DNA from: Castor canadensis
Taxonomy: Eukaryota > Chordata > Mammalia > Rodentia > Castoridae
DNA: 64,000 bases
Direction of reading: 5' to 3'
Assembly: GCF_047511655.1 (NCBI RefSeq)
Contig: NC_133405.1
Location: 92,410,598-92,474,597 of the forward strand
Position numbers and translations under genes: made by a program. A model generated the notes under the pieces. The model ran no database searches. It saw nothing but the letters and a program-made list of their open reading frames with translations, and was not told the origin of the DNA. Shown here piece by piece: positions 51,666 through 61,989 of the stretch (its first letter is position 1; each line of letters opens with the position of its first letter).

Positions 51666-52545
51666 AATTCTGAAAGGGTTCTGCTCTTAGTTTACATTAG
51701 AATTCTTGCTAAGTTCCTGCTCCACTTTAAAGAAATAAAAACTATAACTCACAGTTAATCCATCATGGATACAGTTTATGTAGGAAAAATGAGGCTAAAG
51801 TCCAATCAGGTCTCATACACAAAGAGAAGGCCATGATCTTAAATAATGACTGAGGATGAGTGATGCACATATATACACATACATATAAATATGTTTTAAC
51901 TTAAGATAGTAAGTTATTAATGTATTATATCTTCTATTCCCTGCTTTATTGACTTTTTCCATTAACTGTATCAGATAAAACAATTTCTGCCCTACCAAAT
52001 GCCCCTTTGGAATGTTTTTTTTAATGTGCAAGGATTTCGATAATTTTGTGCATATATATTTTATCTTCCTATAAAATTTCACATTTTATACAGTTGTTGC
52101 CCAGAGTCTTAGAATTTTGTCCTCATAGAACACATAGGAATATTAATGGTGTATTAGTCATCTCATCATATTGTTTTGAGCTTTGGGAGGACTAATATGA
52201 TTTGCAAATAGAAAAGAATACTTGAGAAGCGTGTCCATGGGAACAGGGTGGTGATTACGCATGTCATCTTCTTTTCCTTTTGTTCCCTTTACACTTTCGG
52301 TTGCTGCTCAGCACAAACATCCTGAAATTGGCTCTAAAATGTGACCTTCTCTGTCAGCATCATTTGGGAAGAGTCTCTAATTTTACTTTGTGTGGAATAT
52401 TTTATAATTTTAAAACGCACAAAAGTACAAAGGATAATATAACAAACACCTATACAAATACCCAGGCTTCTCAATTATTGACATTTTATCATTTTACTGT
52501 CAAATTTAGGCTTTTTAAAGTGATAAAAACAAGTACATTAGTTCT
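51666..52545. other. Unassigned AT-rich interval
   Basis: No gene or clear repeat. ACCTATACAAATACCCAGGC near 52450 might be old LINE. Confidence 0.4.
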
Positions 52546-52547
52546 TC

Positions 52548-53020
52548 CACACACAGGTTTGGTTTCTATGGTTTCAGTTACTGTGGCCTGAAAATATTAA
52601 AGGGAGATTCCAGAAAAAAACAATTTGTAAATTTAAATTACACACTGTGCTGTGTAGCATAATAAAATGTAGCACCATCCTTCTCTCTCTGGCCTGTGAC
52701 ATGAATCATCCGTCAAGCACGTTCACACTGCGCAGTTTACTAGACCCTTACTCATTTAGTAGCTATTTTGGTTATCAGATTGCACTGTTACAGTTTCACA
52801 GTTCTTGTGTTCAAGTAACCTTTATTTTATTGAAAAATGACCCCAAAGTGCAAGAGTAGCTGTGCAATGGAGGCACCAGGGCATAAAACATGGAAGGACA
52901 GATTAACTCTGGTACTATGGGACAATGCTGTGGGCATAGACAGAGTTTGGTATCATCCATGGTTTCATACATTCAGTGGCATCTTGAAACACATACCCTG
53001 CAGATAAGGGGGTACTATGG
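52548..53020 (+). mobile_element. Internally deleted Tigger-group element
   Basis: GGTTTCAGTTACTGTGGCCT GAAAATATTA, GTTCAAGTAACCTTTATTTT and a transposase-like start (ATGACCCCAAAGTGCAAGAG at 52837) are followed within 30 bp by the right end (ATCCATGGTTTCATACATTC, CCCTGCAGATAAGGGGGTAC). Most of the transposase is missing, as in non-autonomous derivatives. It is a different Tigger lineage from the element at 20.5-24.4 kb. Confidence 0.8.
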
Positions 53021-53021
53021 A

Positions 53022-53108
53022 GTGGCTGGTGGAGTGGCTCAAGTGGTAACAGCACCTGCCTAGCAAGTATGAGGCCCTGAGTTCAAGCCCCAGCGCTGCC
53101 AAAAAGGG
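53022..53108 (+). mobile_element. ID SINE, full length, well preserved
   Basis: GTGGCTGGTGGAGTGGCTCA, CACCTGCCTAGCAAGTATGA, GAGTTCAAGCCCCAGCGCTG. GGGGGTACTATGG (53007) and GGGGGCACTATGG (53107) flank it, a 13-bp imperfect duplication that shows it landed on the end of the Tigger element. Confidence 0.92.
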
Positions 53109-53169
53109 GGGGCACTATGGTAAGCAACTAAGTTGAGGTATTTTGTTTCCCCACCAACAATCTTATTCC

Positions 53170-53765
53170 CTTATTTCTACCCCAAGGCAAACACTACTGT
53201 GAATTTAGTGCTTGTGTTTTAATTCTATTTACACATGTTTATGTCTGTAGAAGCAATAAAGTATTTTATTGTATGCTGTTCAATTTTACAGAAATGTTTT
53301 CAGACTATACACACATCTAACATATATTAATGTGTAATATGTATGCTAATAGATATTATTGTGTAACTTGCTTTTTCCACTTAAATGTTGATAATAGAGT
53401 CAATTCTTTTCTTTAACTGCTGTATAATATTTGACTGCAGATCTATGCCACATTTTATTTATTTATTGAAGGACATTTACACATTATCCAATTTCACACT
53501 ATTACAATCTTGAAATGAGCATCTTAGTATACTTTTCTTGTGTACATGTTGGAAAGTTTTTCTAGAAAAAAGAATTGGGAGCAAAATTACTGGGTAATAT
53601 GGTAAATACACCTTGGATGTTGGTAAATAGTGCTAAATTGCTCTCTAAAGTGGTTCTCCATTTATACTTCCACCAGCAATACATGAGGGGTTTTTTTGTT
53701 CCACTTATCCTGTATCAGATGTGATGGATGTGAAAAGATATTTCATTATTGAAATTTATATTTTC
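53170..53765 (-). mobile_element. Ancient L1, antisense
   Basis: TTCTTTAACTGCTGTATAAT, CACATTTTATTTATTTATTG and CTTCCACCAGCAATACATGA follow the antisense 3' UTR and ORF2 end of old L1. Confidence 0.7.
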
Positions 53766-53794
53766 TTTCTTCCCCCTTTCTTTTTCCTTTGAAC

Positions 53795-53866
53795 TCACTC
53801 ATGATCATCCTGCCTCAGTCTGCCTAGTGCTGGGATTAGACTTGTGCTACCATGCCTGGCTGAAAC
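53795..53866 (-). mobile_element. B1 SINE, partial
   Basis: ATGATCATCCTGCCTCAGTC, CTAGTGCTGGGATTAGACTT GTGCTACCATGCCTGGCT: 5' part of a B1 in antisense. Confidence 0.82.
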
Positions 53867-54017
53867 TTATGTTTTCTTGATATTTAGTGAGATTGAGGTA
53901 TCATTTCATTTGGTTTTTCATTTTTTCTTTTTTTCTTCCTTCCTTCCTTCATTTTCTTTCTTTCCATGTAAAAATATGTGGCTCCAACACCATTGCAGTT
54001 TCTTTCCTTTCTCCAGT

Positions 54018-54224
54018 AGTTTTTTTTTTTTTTTAGCAGTACTGGGGCTTGAACTCAGGGCCTACACCTTGAGCCACTCCACCAGCCCTTTTCTTGTGAT
54101 GGGTTTTTTCGAGATAGGGTCTCATGAACTGTTTGCTTGGGCTGGTTTCGAACCTCAATCCTCCTGATCTCTGCCTCCTGAGTAGCTAAGATTATAGGTG
54201 GGAGCCACCAGTGCCTGGCTCCCC
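54018..54224 (-). mobile_element. Two-part B1-dID SINE
   Basis: 14-T run, AGCAGTACTGGGGCTTGAAC, CCTACACCTTGAGCCACTCC and B1 arm ending GCCACCAGTGCCTGGC. CTCCAGTAG (54011) and CCCCAGTGT (54222) may be the degraded duplication. Confidence 0.92.
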
Positions 54225-54229
54225 AGTGT

Positions 54230-54775
54230 TTGAAATGCAACTTCTATAATATTCTAAGTTCTATGGGCCTGTTTCTGGGTTTTCTGTTCTCTTCTATTAA
54301 TCCATTTGTCTGTTCCTGTACCAGAGTCACACTGTTTTAATTTTTACAGGTTTAAAATAATCTTGATATCTGGTAGAACAAGTCACCTTTCCCCCCAACT
54401 CTTGTCCAAAATTTATTAACTATTCTCAAACAAATCTCTTTCATATGAGTTTTAGAATCAGATCAACAAATTTCATGAAAAATCCTATTGGGATTTGAAA
54501 TTTCATTTAATTTAGAGGTGAATTGTAGAGAGTTATAGCTTTATGACACTGAGCCTCACCATCCATCATTCAATAACTTGTCCTCTGAAAATGTTTCATA
54601 TTTCCCTCAAAAATTTTTTTATACATTTTTGCTCTTTTTTGTAGTAAAAATATTAGTAAAGTTTGCTAGGAAAGCAATTTAGTATAACAGGATAAAAGTG
54701 GGAAAAAGAGAGAAACATTTCCTGCCCCCATGCAGGAAACGGTAAAGACGCCACATTTTTGTTACATATATTCTT
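54230..54775 (-). mobile_element. Ancient L1 ORF2 fragments, antisense
   Basis: GTTCTCTTCTATTAATCCAT, TTAATTTTTACAGGTTTAAA, TCTTGATATCTGGTAGAACA and CCTATTGGGATTTGAAATTT match the antisense ORF2 middle of old L1. Confidence 0.75.
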
Positions 54776-54779
54776 AAGT

Positions 54780-55335
54780 GTGTAGGCAGAATTCTGAGAT
54801 GTTTTAGAAGATTTCTACTCCCTGGTCTACACCCCCTGGATAATCTCTCTCCCTTGAGTGTGAGTATGCACATTACTTGACTGCATTATATTATAGGGCC
54901 AACTGATGGACCGCATCACGTTATGTAAGACTCTGCCATAGCTGACTGGGAGAAAATTCTCCTGTTGGTTTTGAAGAAGTAAGCTTCTATGTTGTGAGAG
55001 GGTTACATAGCTAGGACATAAGTGAGGATGCCCTTTAATTGTTTAGAGTAAGCCCCTGGCTGACAGCCAGCAAGAAAACAGGGGCCTCAATAGTATAACA
55101 GCTAGGGACTGAATTTGACCGACTACAAAAGCCTGGAAGAAGGCCTGAGACTACAGGCCTGAGATGAGACCCCAGGCCCTGCTCACACATTGATTGTAGT
55201 CTGTGAGACCCTAAGCCAAGGACCTGGTAAGGTGTGGCAACACTCCTGACCCATGGGAACCGTCATAGATGTGTATTGCTTAAAGCCCCTGAGTTAATGG
55301 TAATTTATTATGCATCACAGAAAACTGATACACTG
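54780..55335 (+). mobile_element. MLT1-like MaLR LTR
   Basis: GTGTAGGCAGAATTCTGAGA start, CTCTCTCCCTTGAGTGTGAG, GAGATGAGACCCCAGGCCCT, GCCAAGGACCTGGTAAGGTG, CTCCTGACCCATGGGAACCG, and end TTAATGGTAATTTATTATGC. About 555 bp, sense. Confidence 0.82.
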
Positions 55336-55571
55336 GGTATCTCCTTTAAGCTTCTCATTACTGGAAATGAGTTTATTTTGCCACTGTGAATGAGTCCTTT
55401 TTAAATTTCATTTTTAATTGCTTAATTATAGGACCACTATTTTTATAATTTAATTTAAATATTGTGTTTACTCAGAAAATAATGCAGAGTTACTGGCATG
55501 GTACTTCACCACTTAGTTCTTTTTATTATGGTAAAAATATACACAAAATTTGCCATTTTAATCATTTTTAA

Positions 55572-55690
55572 ACTTTCGTTTTGAGACAGGGTCTCCTTAT
55601 GTAACATAGGCTGGTCTAAAACTTTTGATCCTCCTGTCTCTTATCTCCAAGTGCTGGGATTTCAGGTGTGTACCACCATGCTCAGCTACC
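55572..55690 (-). mobile_element. B1 SINE
   Basis: TTTTGAGACAGGGTCTCCTT, AAGTGCTGGGATTTCAGGTG TGTACCACCA: solo B1 in antisense, about 115 bp. Confidence 0.88.
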
Positions 55691-55691
55691 T

Positions 55692-55880
55692 TTTTTTTTT
55701 GCAGTACTGGGACTTGAACTCAGGGCCTACACCTTGAGTCACTCCACCATCCCTCTTTTGTGTTGGGTATTTACTGAGATAAGGTCTTGTAAACCCAGGC
55801 TGACTTCAAACTGCGAACCTCCTGATCTCTGCCTCCTGGGTAGCTAGGATTACAGGCATGGGCCACTGGCACCCATCCCA
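55692..55880 (-). mobile_element. Two-part B1-dID SINE
   Basis: Directly follows the B1: GCAGTACTGGGACTTGAACT, GGGCCTACACCTTGAGTCAC, B1 arm ending GGCCACTGGCACCCATC. ATTTTAATCATTTTTAAACTT (55555) and CATTTTAAACATTTTTAAGT (55878) may mark a shared insertion point. Confidence 0.9.
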
Positions 55881-56765
55881 TTTTAAACATTTTTAAGTAT
55901 ACAGTTCAGGAGCGAATATCACCTCTATCTCTAGACTTTTTCAGCATTCCAAATAATTCTCCTGTATCCTGTCTACAGCCCCAACCACCTCTATTCTACT
56001 TTCTGACTTTATGAATTTACCTATTCTAAGAGTCTAAACTAAGTGGAATCAGATGATATTTGTCCCTTTGTCTTATTTAACTCAGCATAGTGTTTTTAAG
56101 GTTCATCCATGTTGTGGTATGCTTTAGAATTTCATTCCTTTTTAAGGCTGAATAATATTCTATTGTATGCATATGCTGCATTTTGCTTAACTTTTCAGCT
56201 GTTGACAAGACATTTGGTTTGCTTCCATCTTTTGGCTATCGTGAACAATGCTGTTAAGGTACATCCTTCTGAGACCCTGATTTCAATTCTGCTTTTTGTT
56301 ATTGTTGTTTTGAGTACTGTGATTAAAGGTGTGCCACCACACCCAGTGTTCTATTCTGCTTTTGAGTATGCACCTCGAAGTGGAATTGGTGGATCACATG
56401 GTAATTCTATACTTAGCTTTATGAAGGACTGCCAAATTCTTTCACAGTGGCTTCACATTTCACATTTCCACTCTCAATGTACAAGGGTTTCAATTTCTTA
56501 CCCTTGTTAACACTTGTTATTTTTCATTAAAAAAAATAAAAACTACCCTACTGAGTGTGGAGTGGTATCTTCTTGTCTCATTGTGGTTTTGACTTACATT
56601 TCCTTAATAACTAGTAATGTTGAACAACTTTTCATAAACTTATTGGCCATTTGTATATCTTCTTTGGAGAAATGTCCATTCAAGTCCTTTGCCCATTTTA
56701 ATTGACTTTTGCTGTTGTTGGTAAGTTTTAGGAATTCTTTTATATTCTGAATGTTAGTCTCTCAT

Positions 56766-56806
56766 CAGATATCTATCTATCTATCATCTATCTATCTATT
56801 ATCTAT
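56766..56806. repeat. (TATC)n microsatellite
   Basis: About nine TATC units with one ATC interruption, next to the young L1 target site. Confidence 0.93.
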
Positions 56807-56815
56807 CAGAGCACT

Positions 56816-57241
56816 TTTTTTTTTCATTTTTCTTTTATTATTCATATGTGCATACAAGGCTTGGTTCATTTCTCCCCCCTGCCCCCACCCCCTCCCTTAC
56901 CACCCACTCCGCCCCCTCCTTCTCCCCCCCCAATACCCAGCAGAAACTATTTTGCCCTTATTTCTAATTTTGTTGTAGAGAGAGTATAAGCAATAATAGG
57001 AAGGAACAAGGGTTTTTGCTGGTTGAGATTAAGATAGCTATACAGGGAGTTGACTCACATTAATTTCCTGTGTTACCTTCTAGGTTAATTCTTTTTAATC
57101 TAACCTTTTCTCTAGTTCCTGGTCTCCTTTTCCTATTGGCCTCAGTTGCTTTAAGGTATCTGCTTTAGTTTCTCTGCATTAAGGGCAACAAATGCTAGCT
57201 AGTTTTTTAGGTGTCTTACCTATCCTCACCCCTTCCTTGTG
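56816..57241 (-). mobile_element. Young L1, 5'-truncated in its 3' UTR
   Basis: Only the 3' UTR remains (C-rich block 56876-56930, then GTTACCTTCTAGGTTAATTC to CTATCCTCACCCCTTCCTTG); no ORF2 codons. CAGAGCACT flanks it at 56807-56815 and 57242-57250. About 425 bp. Confidence 0.92.
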
Positions 57242-57844
57242 CAGAGCACTATTTTTATATGCTGATCTTTATCCAGTAGCCCTGGAGAACTCTCAGTAGA
57301 TCTAATAATTTGCAGATTTTATTGGGTTTTCAACATGAAAAGTCATATTGAATAATAGTAATGACAATTCTGTCTTTTATTTTCTGATTTTATGCCTTTT
57401 GTTTCTTTTTTTTTTTGCATTTTTTTGCATGGATCAAGTTCTTGAGTACAGTATTGAGGCAGAAGAGAGAAGTATCCTTATTTTCTTCTTGACTTTAATG
57501 GAATGGCTCCATTAATTCTCCACTAAGTATGACATTTACTGTAGGTTTTGCATATCTCTTTGTCTGTTGGGGATGTCATTATTTTTGTTTCATTTTGGTT
57601 TTGCTCATTTGTTTTCTCTCTTAACTGAAACATGTAAGTCTATCTACCTTTGAAATGCCTGCTGGTTTACTGGAGTTAAATATTCCATCTTATTTTGTGC
57701 ATTCTCATCAGAAACCATTCCATTTCTCTTTCTCATCTTTTATTCCTTTCAGATTGAATTTTCATGATTCTGTTGTTTGTCTCTACTAGTTTGGAAGTTG
57801 TACCCTATTTCCATTCTTTTTTATTTTTGTCATTTTATAAACTT

Positions 57845-57928
57845 CTTATGGCAGCACTGGGTTTTGACTCAGGGCCTCCTGCTTGATAGGCAGGCGCTTT
57901 ACCATTTGAGCCATTCCACCAGCCCTCC
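57845..57928 (-). mobile_element. ID SINE
   Basis: GGCAGCACTGGGTTTTGACT, GCTTGATAGGCAGGCGCTTT, TTGAGCCATTCCACCAGCCC. CCTATTTCCATTCTTTTT flanks it (57803 and 57927), an 18-bp duplication. Confidence 0.93.
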
Positions 57929-58136
57929 TATTTCCATTCTTTTTCTGGTTACCCTGCATCTGACCAAAGTCTGAAGTTCATGAAGATTTTATTCTTGTCC
58001 CAGATATCTCCCATTATTCCCTCCCAACTTACGTATAATTGTCTGGTACTTTAATTTTTAATCCTGCTAGATATTATTTTCATTCCTTAGGATGGTCAAT
58101 GTTTATACATTTGTCCACAGTTACCACTTTTTAAAT

Positions 58137-58348
58137 TTTATTTTTGGCAGTACTGGGTTTTGAACTCAGGGTCTCACACTTATTAGGCAGTCACTGTACC
58201 ACTTGAGCCAGCTCTTCCTGTCCTTTTTTGCATTTTCAGGATTAGGGTCTCGTAAATTGTTTGCCTAGGCTAGCCTCAAACTGTGATCCTCCTGATCTCT
58301 GCCTCCCAAGTAGCTAGGACTACAGGCATAAGCCACCAATGCCTGGCT
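58137..58348 (-). mobile_element. B1-ID SINE with full ID arm
   Basis: GGCAGTACTGGGTTTTGAAC, CACTTATTAGGCAGTCACTG and B1 arm ending AAGCCACCAATGCCTGGC. TTTTTAAATTTTATTTTT (58131) and TTTTTAAAATTTTTATTT (58348) flank it. Confidence 0.9.
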
Positions 58349-58369
58349 TTTTAAAATTTTTATTTCTTC

Positions 58370-58545
58370 TTGCACTTCAGACCTTTCAGTTTGGATTACT
58401 TCCTTTCTTCTGGAAATACCTCCTCTAGCACCTTCTTTAGTGAAGGTATGATGTTGGTGAATTCTCTCAGTTCGTTGTTTGGGTGAATATGTCTTCTTTG
58501 CCCTTGCTCTTGAATGACAGAGGAGCTGGCTATATAATTACAGGT
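58370..58545 (-). mobile_element. Ancient L1-like fragment
   Basis: TCTAGCACCTTCTTTAGTGA, AGGTATGATGTTGGTGAATT CTCTCAG: the same old L1 type as 45300-45970. Confidence 0.6.
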
Positions 58546-58731
58546 TGACAGGCCAATGGCCTCCTCTACACCCCTGGGGTTTAAAGAAGGAATTTAGTTT
58601 TTATTTGCTCTTACCTTGGTGGTACAGATCACTGGAGTTCCCAGTCAATGTGAGAAGAGTCTCTTCTGGGCTTCCTCACCCACAAACAGAAACCCAGATG
58701 TGACTGTGGCCAAAACCCCTCAGGACAAAAG

Positions 58732-58836
58732 CCTCTCTGACGTTCTTTTTTTTTTTTTTTTTTTCTTATATTATTGAGGTTTGAACTCGGCTTCATGCCT
58801 GTGCTACCACCTGAGCCATGACCTCTCTGATGTTCT
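58732..58836 (-). mobile_element. ID SINE, shortened, with 15-bp duplication
   Basis: CCTCTCTGACGTTCT (58732-58746) and CCTCTCTGATGTTCT (58822-58836) flank an 18-T run and a reduced ID arm (TGAGGTTTGAACTCGGCTTC, GTGCTACCACCTGAGCCATG). Confidence 0.88.
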
Positions 58837-58969
58837 GATATCCTTACCTCTCTAGATTCAGGGTTTGCTTTAACCCCCACCCAGTCCTCCATCTGCCAAA
58901 ACAAATAGCCTGGTAGTTTCCAAACTATATTTTTAGCCCTCCAGTATTTTCAGATTTTTACATGCACAC

Positions 58970-59078
58970 ATATACACACATGCACACATAGAACACACAC
59001 ATATACACATATGTAGAGATATAAAGGTAGGTATATGATAGATTGCTCATGTGTTCATGTGTACGTGTGTGTGTTGTA
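58970..59078. repeat. CA/TG-rich simple repeat
   Basis: ACACACATATACACACATGC units, then GTGTACGTGTGTGTGTTG on the right: an imperfect purine-pyrimidine alternating region. Confidence 0.88.
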
Positions 59079-59089
59079 TAATTTATACC

Positions 59090-59765
59090 TTTTTATTAGC
59101 TTAGCCTGGTATTATCACAAGCAGAAAATCCTTGCCATTATTTCTGTCAATATTGCCTCTCTTTCCATCTGCATTTTCTGCTTCCATAACTCCTAATATT
59201 TGTTAGACCCTCTCATCCTAGAATTCCACAGACGTGATAGTATGCCCTTCTCAGTGTTTCTCGGTTACAGGTCCCATGCTTTCCACATGCCTAATTATTT
59301 GACCACTTGTTTAAAGTGGTGTCTGCCAGGTTTCTCTACTGCAAAGGTTTTTTTTTTCGTAATAAATAACTCTCCTATAAAAATACTTTGAGACTATTTA
59401 AATATCTTGTTTTTCATCATATGCCCACTAATTTTAGCATCCATTGAGGATGCTTGCCTGCAACAATTATTCCTGTGCTGTTTGTCAAATTATGGTTCTA
59501 TTTCCACCATTATGTGTGCAGTATTGAAATGGAATTCTACTGTAAGGAAGAGCTTTCTCTTTTCCCTTTATTCAAGTACATATATCACAATGGATTCAAG
59601 GGCATTTGTTTTACTTTTTTATTTTTGCTCAAATTGTCCCAGATTTGGGCATTGGAAGTCTTTCAAGTTGGTGTCAGAATCCTTTTAACATGTCACCATC
59701 ATTTTTTTGAGCACCATCATACTTTTTCATAGCTTAAGGTATTTCAAGGGCCGCCCTCATTTTGA
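59090..59765 (-). mobile_element. Ancient LINE-type 3' sequence
   Basis: AGCATCCATTGAGGATGCTT GCCTG, TTCTACTGTAAGGAAGAGCT, GCTCAAATTGTCCCAGATTT and TTTGAGCACCATCATACTTT occur in the order seen in an old mammalian LINE 3' end. Strand and family are uncertain. Confidence 0.55.
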
Positions 59766-59799
59766 ATCCATACTTATTTTATGTTATTTCTTCTTTATT

Positions 59800-60325
59800 T
59801 TGTTTTTGCAATGTCAAGGATTGAACTAGGGCCTCCTGCATAAATGCTTTACTGCTTAAGCCACAACCAAGCCCTTTCTGTTTGAATTTTGTTTTTGAGA
59901 CAGGGTCTTACTATGTTGCTCTGGCTGGCCTTGAACTCATGATCCTTCTGCCTTAGCCTCCCCAGTGTTGGGATTATAGGTGTTCACCACCACATCCAGT
60001 TTATGTTTTGAGATACAGTCTTACTATATAGCCCAGGCTGGCCTTGAATTCTTTTTTTTTTCAGTACTGGGGTTTGAACTTAGGGTTTATACCTTGAGCC
60101 ACTCCACCAGCCCATTTTTGTGATGTATTTTTTCGAGATAGGGTCTCACAAAGTATTTGCCTGGGCTGGCTTTGAACCACAATCCTCTTAATCTTTGCCA
60201 TCTGAGTAGCTAGGATTACAGGCATGAACCATCTGTGCCCAGCTTGGCCTTGAACTCTTAATCTTACTGGTTCAGCCTCTTGAGTGCTGAGATTATGGGT
60301 GTTTGCCACCATACCTGGCTTTTGA
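59800..60325 (-). mobile_element. Old ID and B1 SINEs with B1-dID inserted
   Basis: Old ID (59803-59872), B1 arm 59885-60000, start of another B1 at 60005-60052 (CCCAGGCTGGCCTTGAATTC), then a B1-dID at 60052-60243, then the B1 resumes (TTGGCCTTGAACTCTTAATC, 60244-60322). GGCCTTGAATTCTT and GGCCTTGAACTCTT are the duplicated target. Confidence 0.87.
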
Positions 60326-60329
60326 ATCC

Positions 60330-60635
60330 ATCCTTTTTTTGTTGTACTAGGTTTTGAACTCAGGGTCTTGTGCTTGCTAGGCAGATGTTCTACCACTCAA
60401 GCCACACTCTTTTTTGCTTTAGGACATTGCCTTTATTCCCAGGTAGGCCTGGACCTCAATCCTGTTTATGCTTCTTGTGTAGCTGGTATGACAGGCATGT
60501 ACCATGCCCAAGTTTTTATTGATTGATATCAGGTCTTGTGAACTTTTTGCCTGGGCTGGGCTTACACCACTATTCTCATGATCTCTACCTCCCAAGTTCC
60601 TAGGATTACAGGTATGAGCCACTGTGCCCAGCTTT
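60330..60635 (-). mobile_element. Three-part SINE, antisense
   Basis: ID arm TTGTACTAGGTTTTGAACTC to CTCAAGCCACACTC, arm with CCCAGGTAGGCCTGGACCTC to GGCATGTACCATGCCC, and arm with GATATCAGGTCTTGTGAACT to GAGCCACTGTGCCCAGCTT. TTGAATCCATCCTTTTTT (60322) and TGTACCAATCCTTTTTT (60635) flank it loosely. Confidence 0.85.
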
Positions 60636-60747
60636 GTACCAATCCTTTTTTATTTCTCTAGAGTTTTTGCTTTACAATAGGTTTGCAAGTTTTTTCACTT
60701 CATGTTCCATTTTCCTTCTAATTTGTAATTTATGCATTCACATATTT

Positions 60748-61200
60748 TCTTTTTTTCAATACATTTTTATTAGGATATATTCATTATACAGGGGAGGAAT
60801 TCATAGTGGCAATTTCAATTAGATTTATTTTGTATATTATTTACATCACCCCCATTGTCTCTCCCCTTCAACCCCCTCCCCACCCCACTTAAAGCAATTG
60901 CAAGAGATTTCGTAGTTCTGTTTCATATAGGTATATGAAGTCCATCTGCCATATACCATCACCTTAATCTCCTTCATTCACCCTCCCCCCCCCACCACTA
61001 CTTCCCCCCTACTGTACCTATTCTACAGTCTGTCTTTCGTTCAAAGTGGTGTCTCAATGTATGTCCCCTGTGGGTGTACTTTACTGTGGTTTGTTCAACC
61101 CCTTCTATTACTCTCCCTTACCCTTTACCTCCCACCCCCTGTTTTCAATACACATCCTTATATCCTTTTCATGTATTTTCTTTTAATGGGTAACCTAGAT
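60748..61200 (-). mobile_element. L1 3' UTR of a second lineage, antisense
   Basis: CAATACATTTTTATTAGGAT, CAGGGGAGGAATTCATAGTG, CACCCCCATTGTCTCTCCCC and CCATATACCATCACCTTAAT, with C-rich runs at 60867-60890 and 60980-61010. It looks like an L1-type 3' UTR (C-rich complement plus tail) but does not match the young family of this window. Confidence 0.55.
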
Positions 61201-61204
61201 AATT

Positions 61205-61985
61205 TTAAGCATCTTTGTTATTATCTTTTACACATCATAAAATTCAGCCATTTTGTGTGTAGAATTCAGTGTTCTAAATTAGCTTTAGAACATTTAATTT
61301 CCTCCAGTAGATTCCTTCAGGCCCCCAAAGCCTCATCCCCACAGAGCTGTCACTATTTGATCTCTCTGGTAGCTTCTGGAAAAGCCGTATTTTCAGGACT
61401 TGTCTTTTTCTGACTTTGCTCTCAGTGAAAACAACCCTATCCATAGGACCTTTCTCAAAAAGAATCAGGTGGCAATTGTTTAATATTGCAGAAGCCTGAG
61501 AATGTGTTACCAGTTGTAGCAAAAAAGAAGCCGGCCAAAACCCTTAAGAGAACTTTCTGGTGAACAAGATGTTCACAGCTCCAACATACACCTGGGAATC
61601 TAGAAAGCCCAGTACATGCTCAGTGTTGTGTGCATGCCCGTGAAAAACTGATAAGGTCATTACCTCTCGTGGGCCTTGAGTCTCTACCTAAGAAGGAAGT
61701 GATGGACAAAGCAGAGTTTTTAATTGCTGGAGTTTTGAAAGCAACACCCAGATTCCCTTGGCAAATAATAGAATACTCATTTGTTCAATATATTTAAGGA
61801 AATCTTTTTCTAATAATTAGTTGAACAGCAAAAAGTCTCTTTAGTGACTACACATAACAACAACAACAAAAAACAGACTACAGAGTTAGTCTAGAAAAAT
61901 CCACTACTACACAAAAGCAACAACAGCAGCCGCTACTACAAAAGCAGACATGAGGAGAGGGTGTCTTGTTTTCAAAATTGCCACA
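61205..61985. other. Unassigned interval
   Basis: No gene. A (CAA)n-like patch lies at 61857-61872 and CAACAGCAGCCGCTACTACA at 61919. May be flank of the old L1 that follows. Confidence 0.4.
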
Positions 61986-61989
61986 TCAT

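Larger units (their letters stand above)
55885..57560 (-). mobile_element. Ancient L1, antisense, split by a young L1
   Basis: 3' UTR and ORF2 end at 55900-56760 (TCATCCATGTTGTGGTATGC, AAGTGGAATTGGTGGATCAC, CCATTTGTATATCTTCTTTG) and ORF2 middle at 57250-57560 (ATTGAATAATAGTAATGACA). A small B1 piece (TGTGATTAAAGGTGTGCCAC) lies at 56318-56346. Confidence 0.8.
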
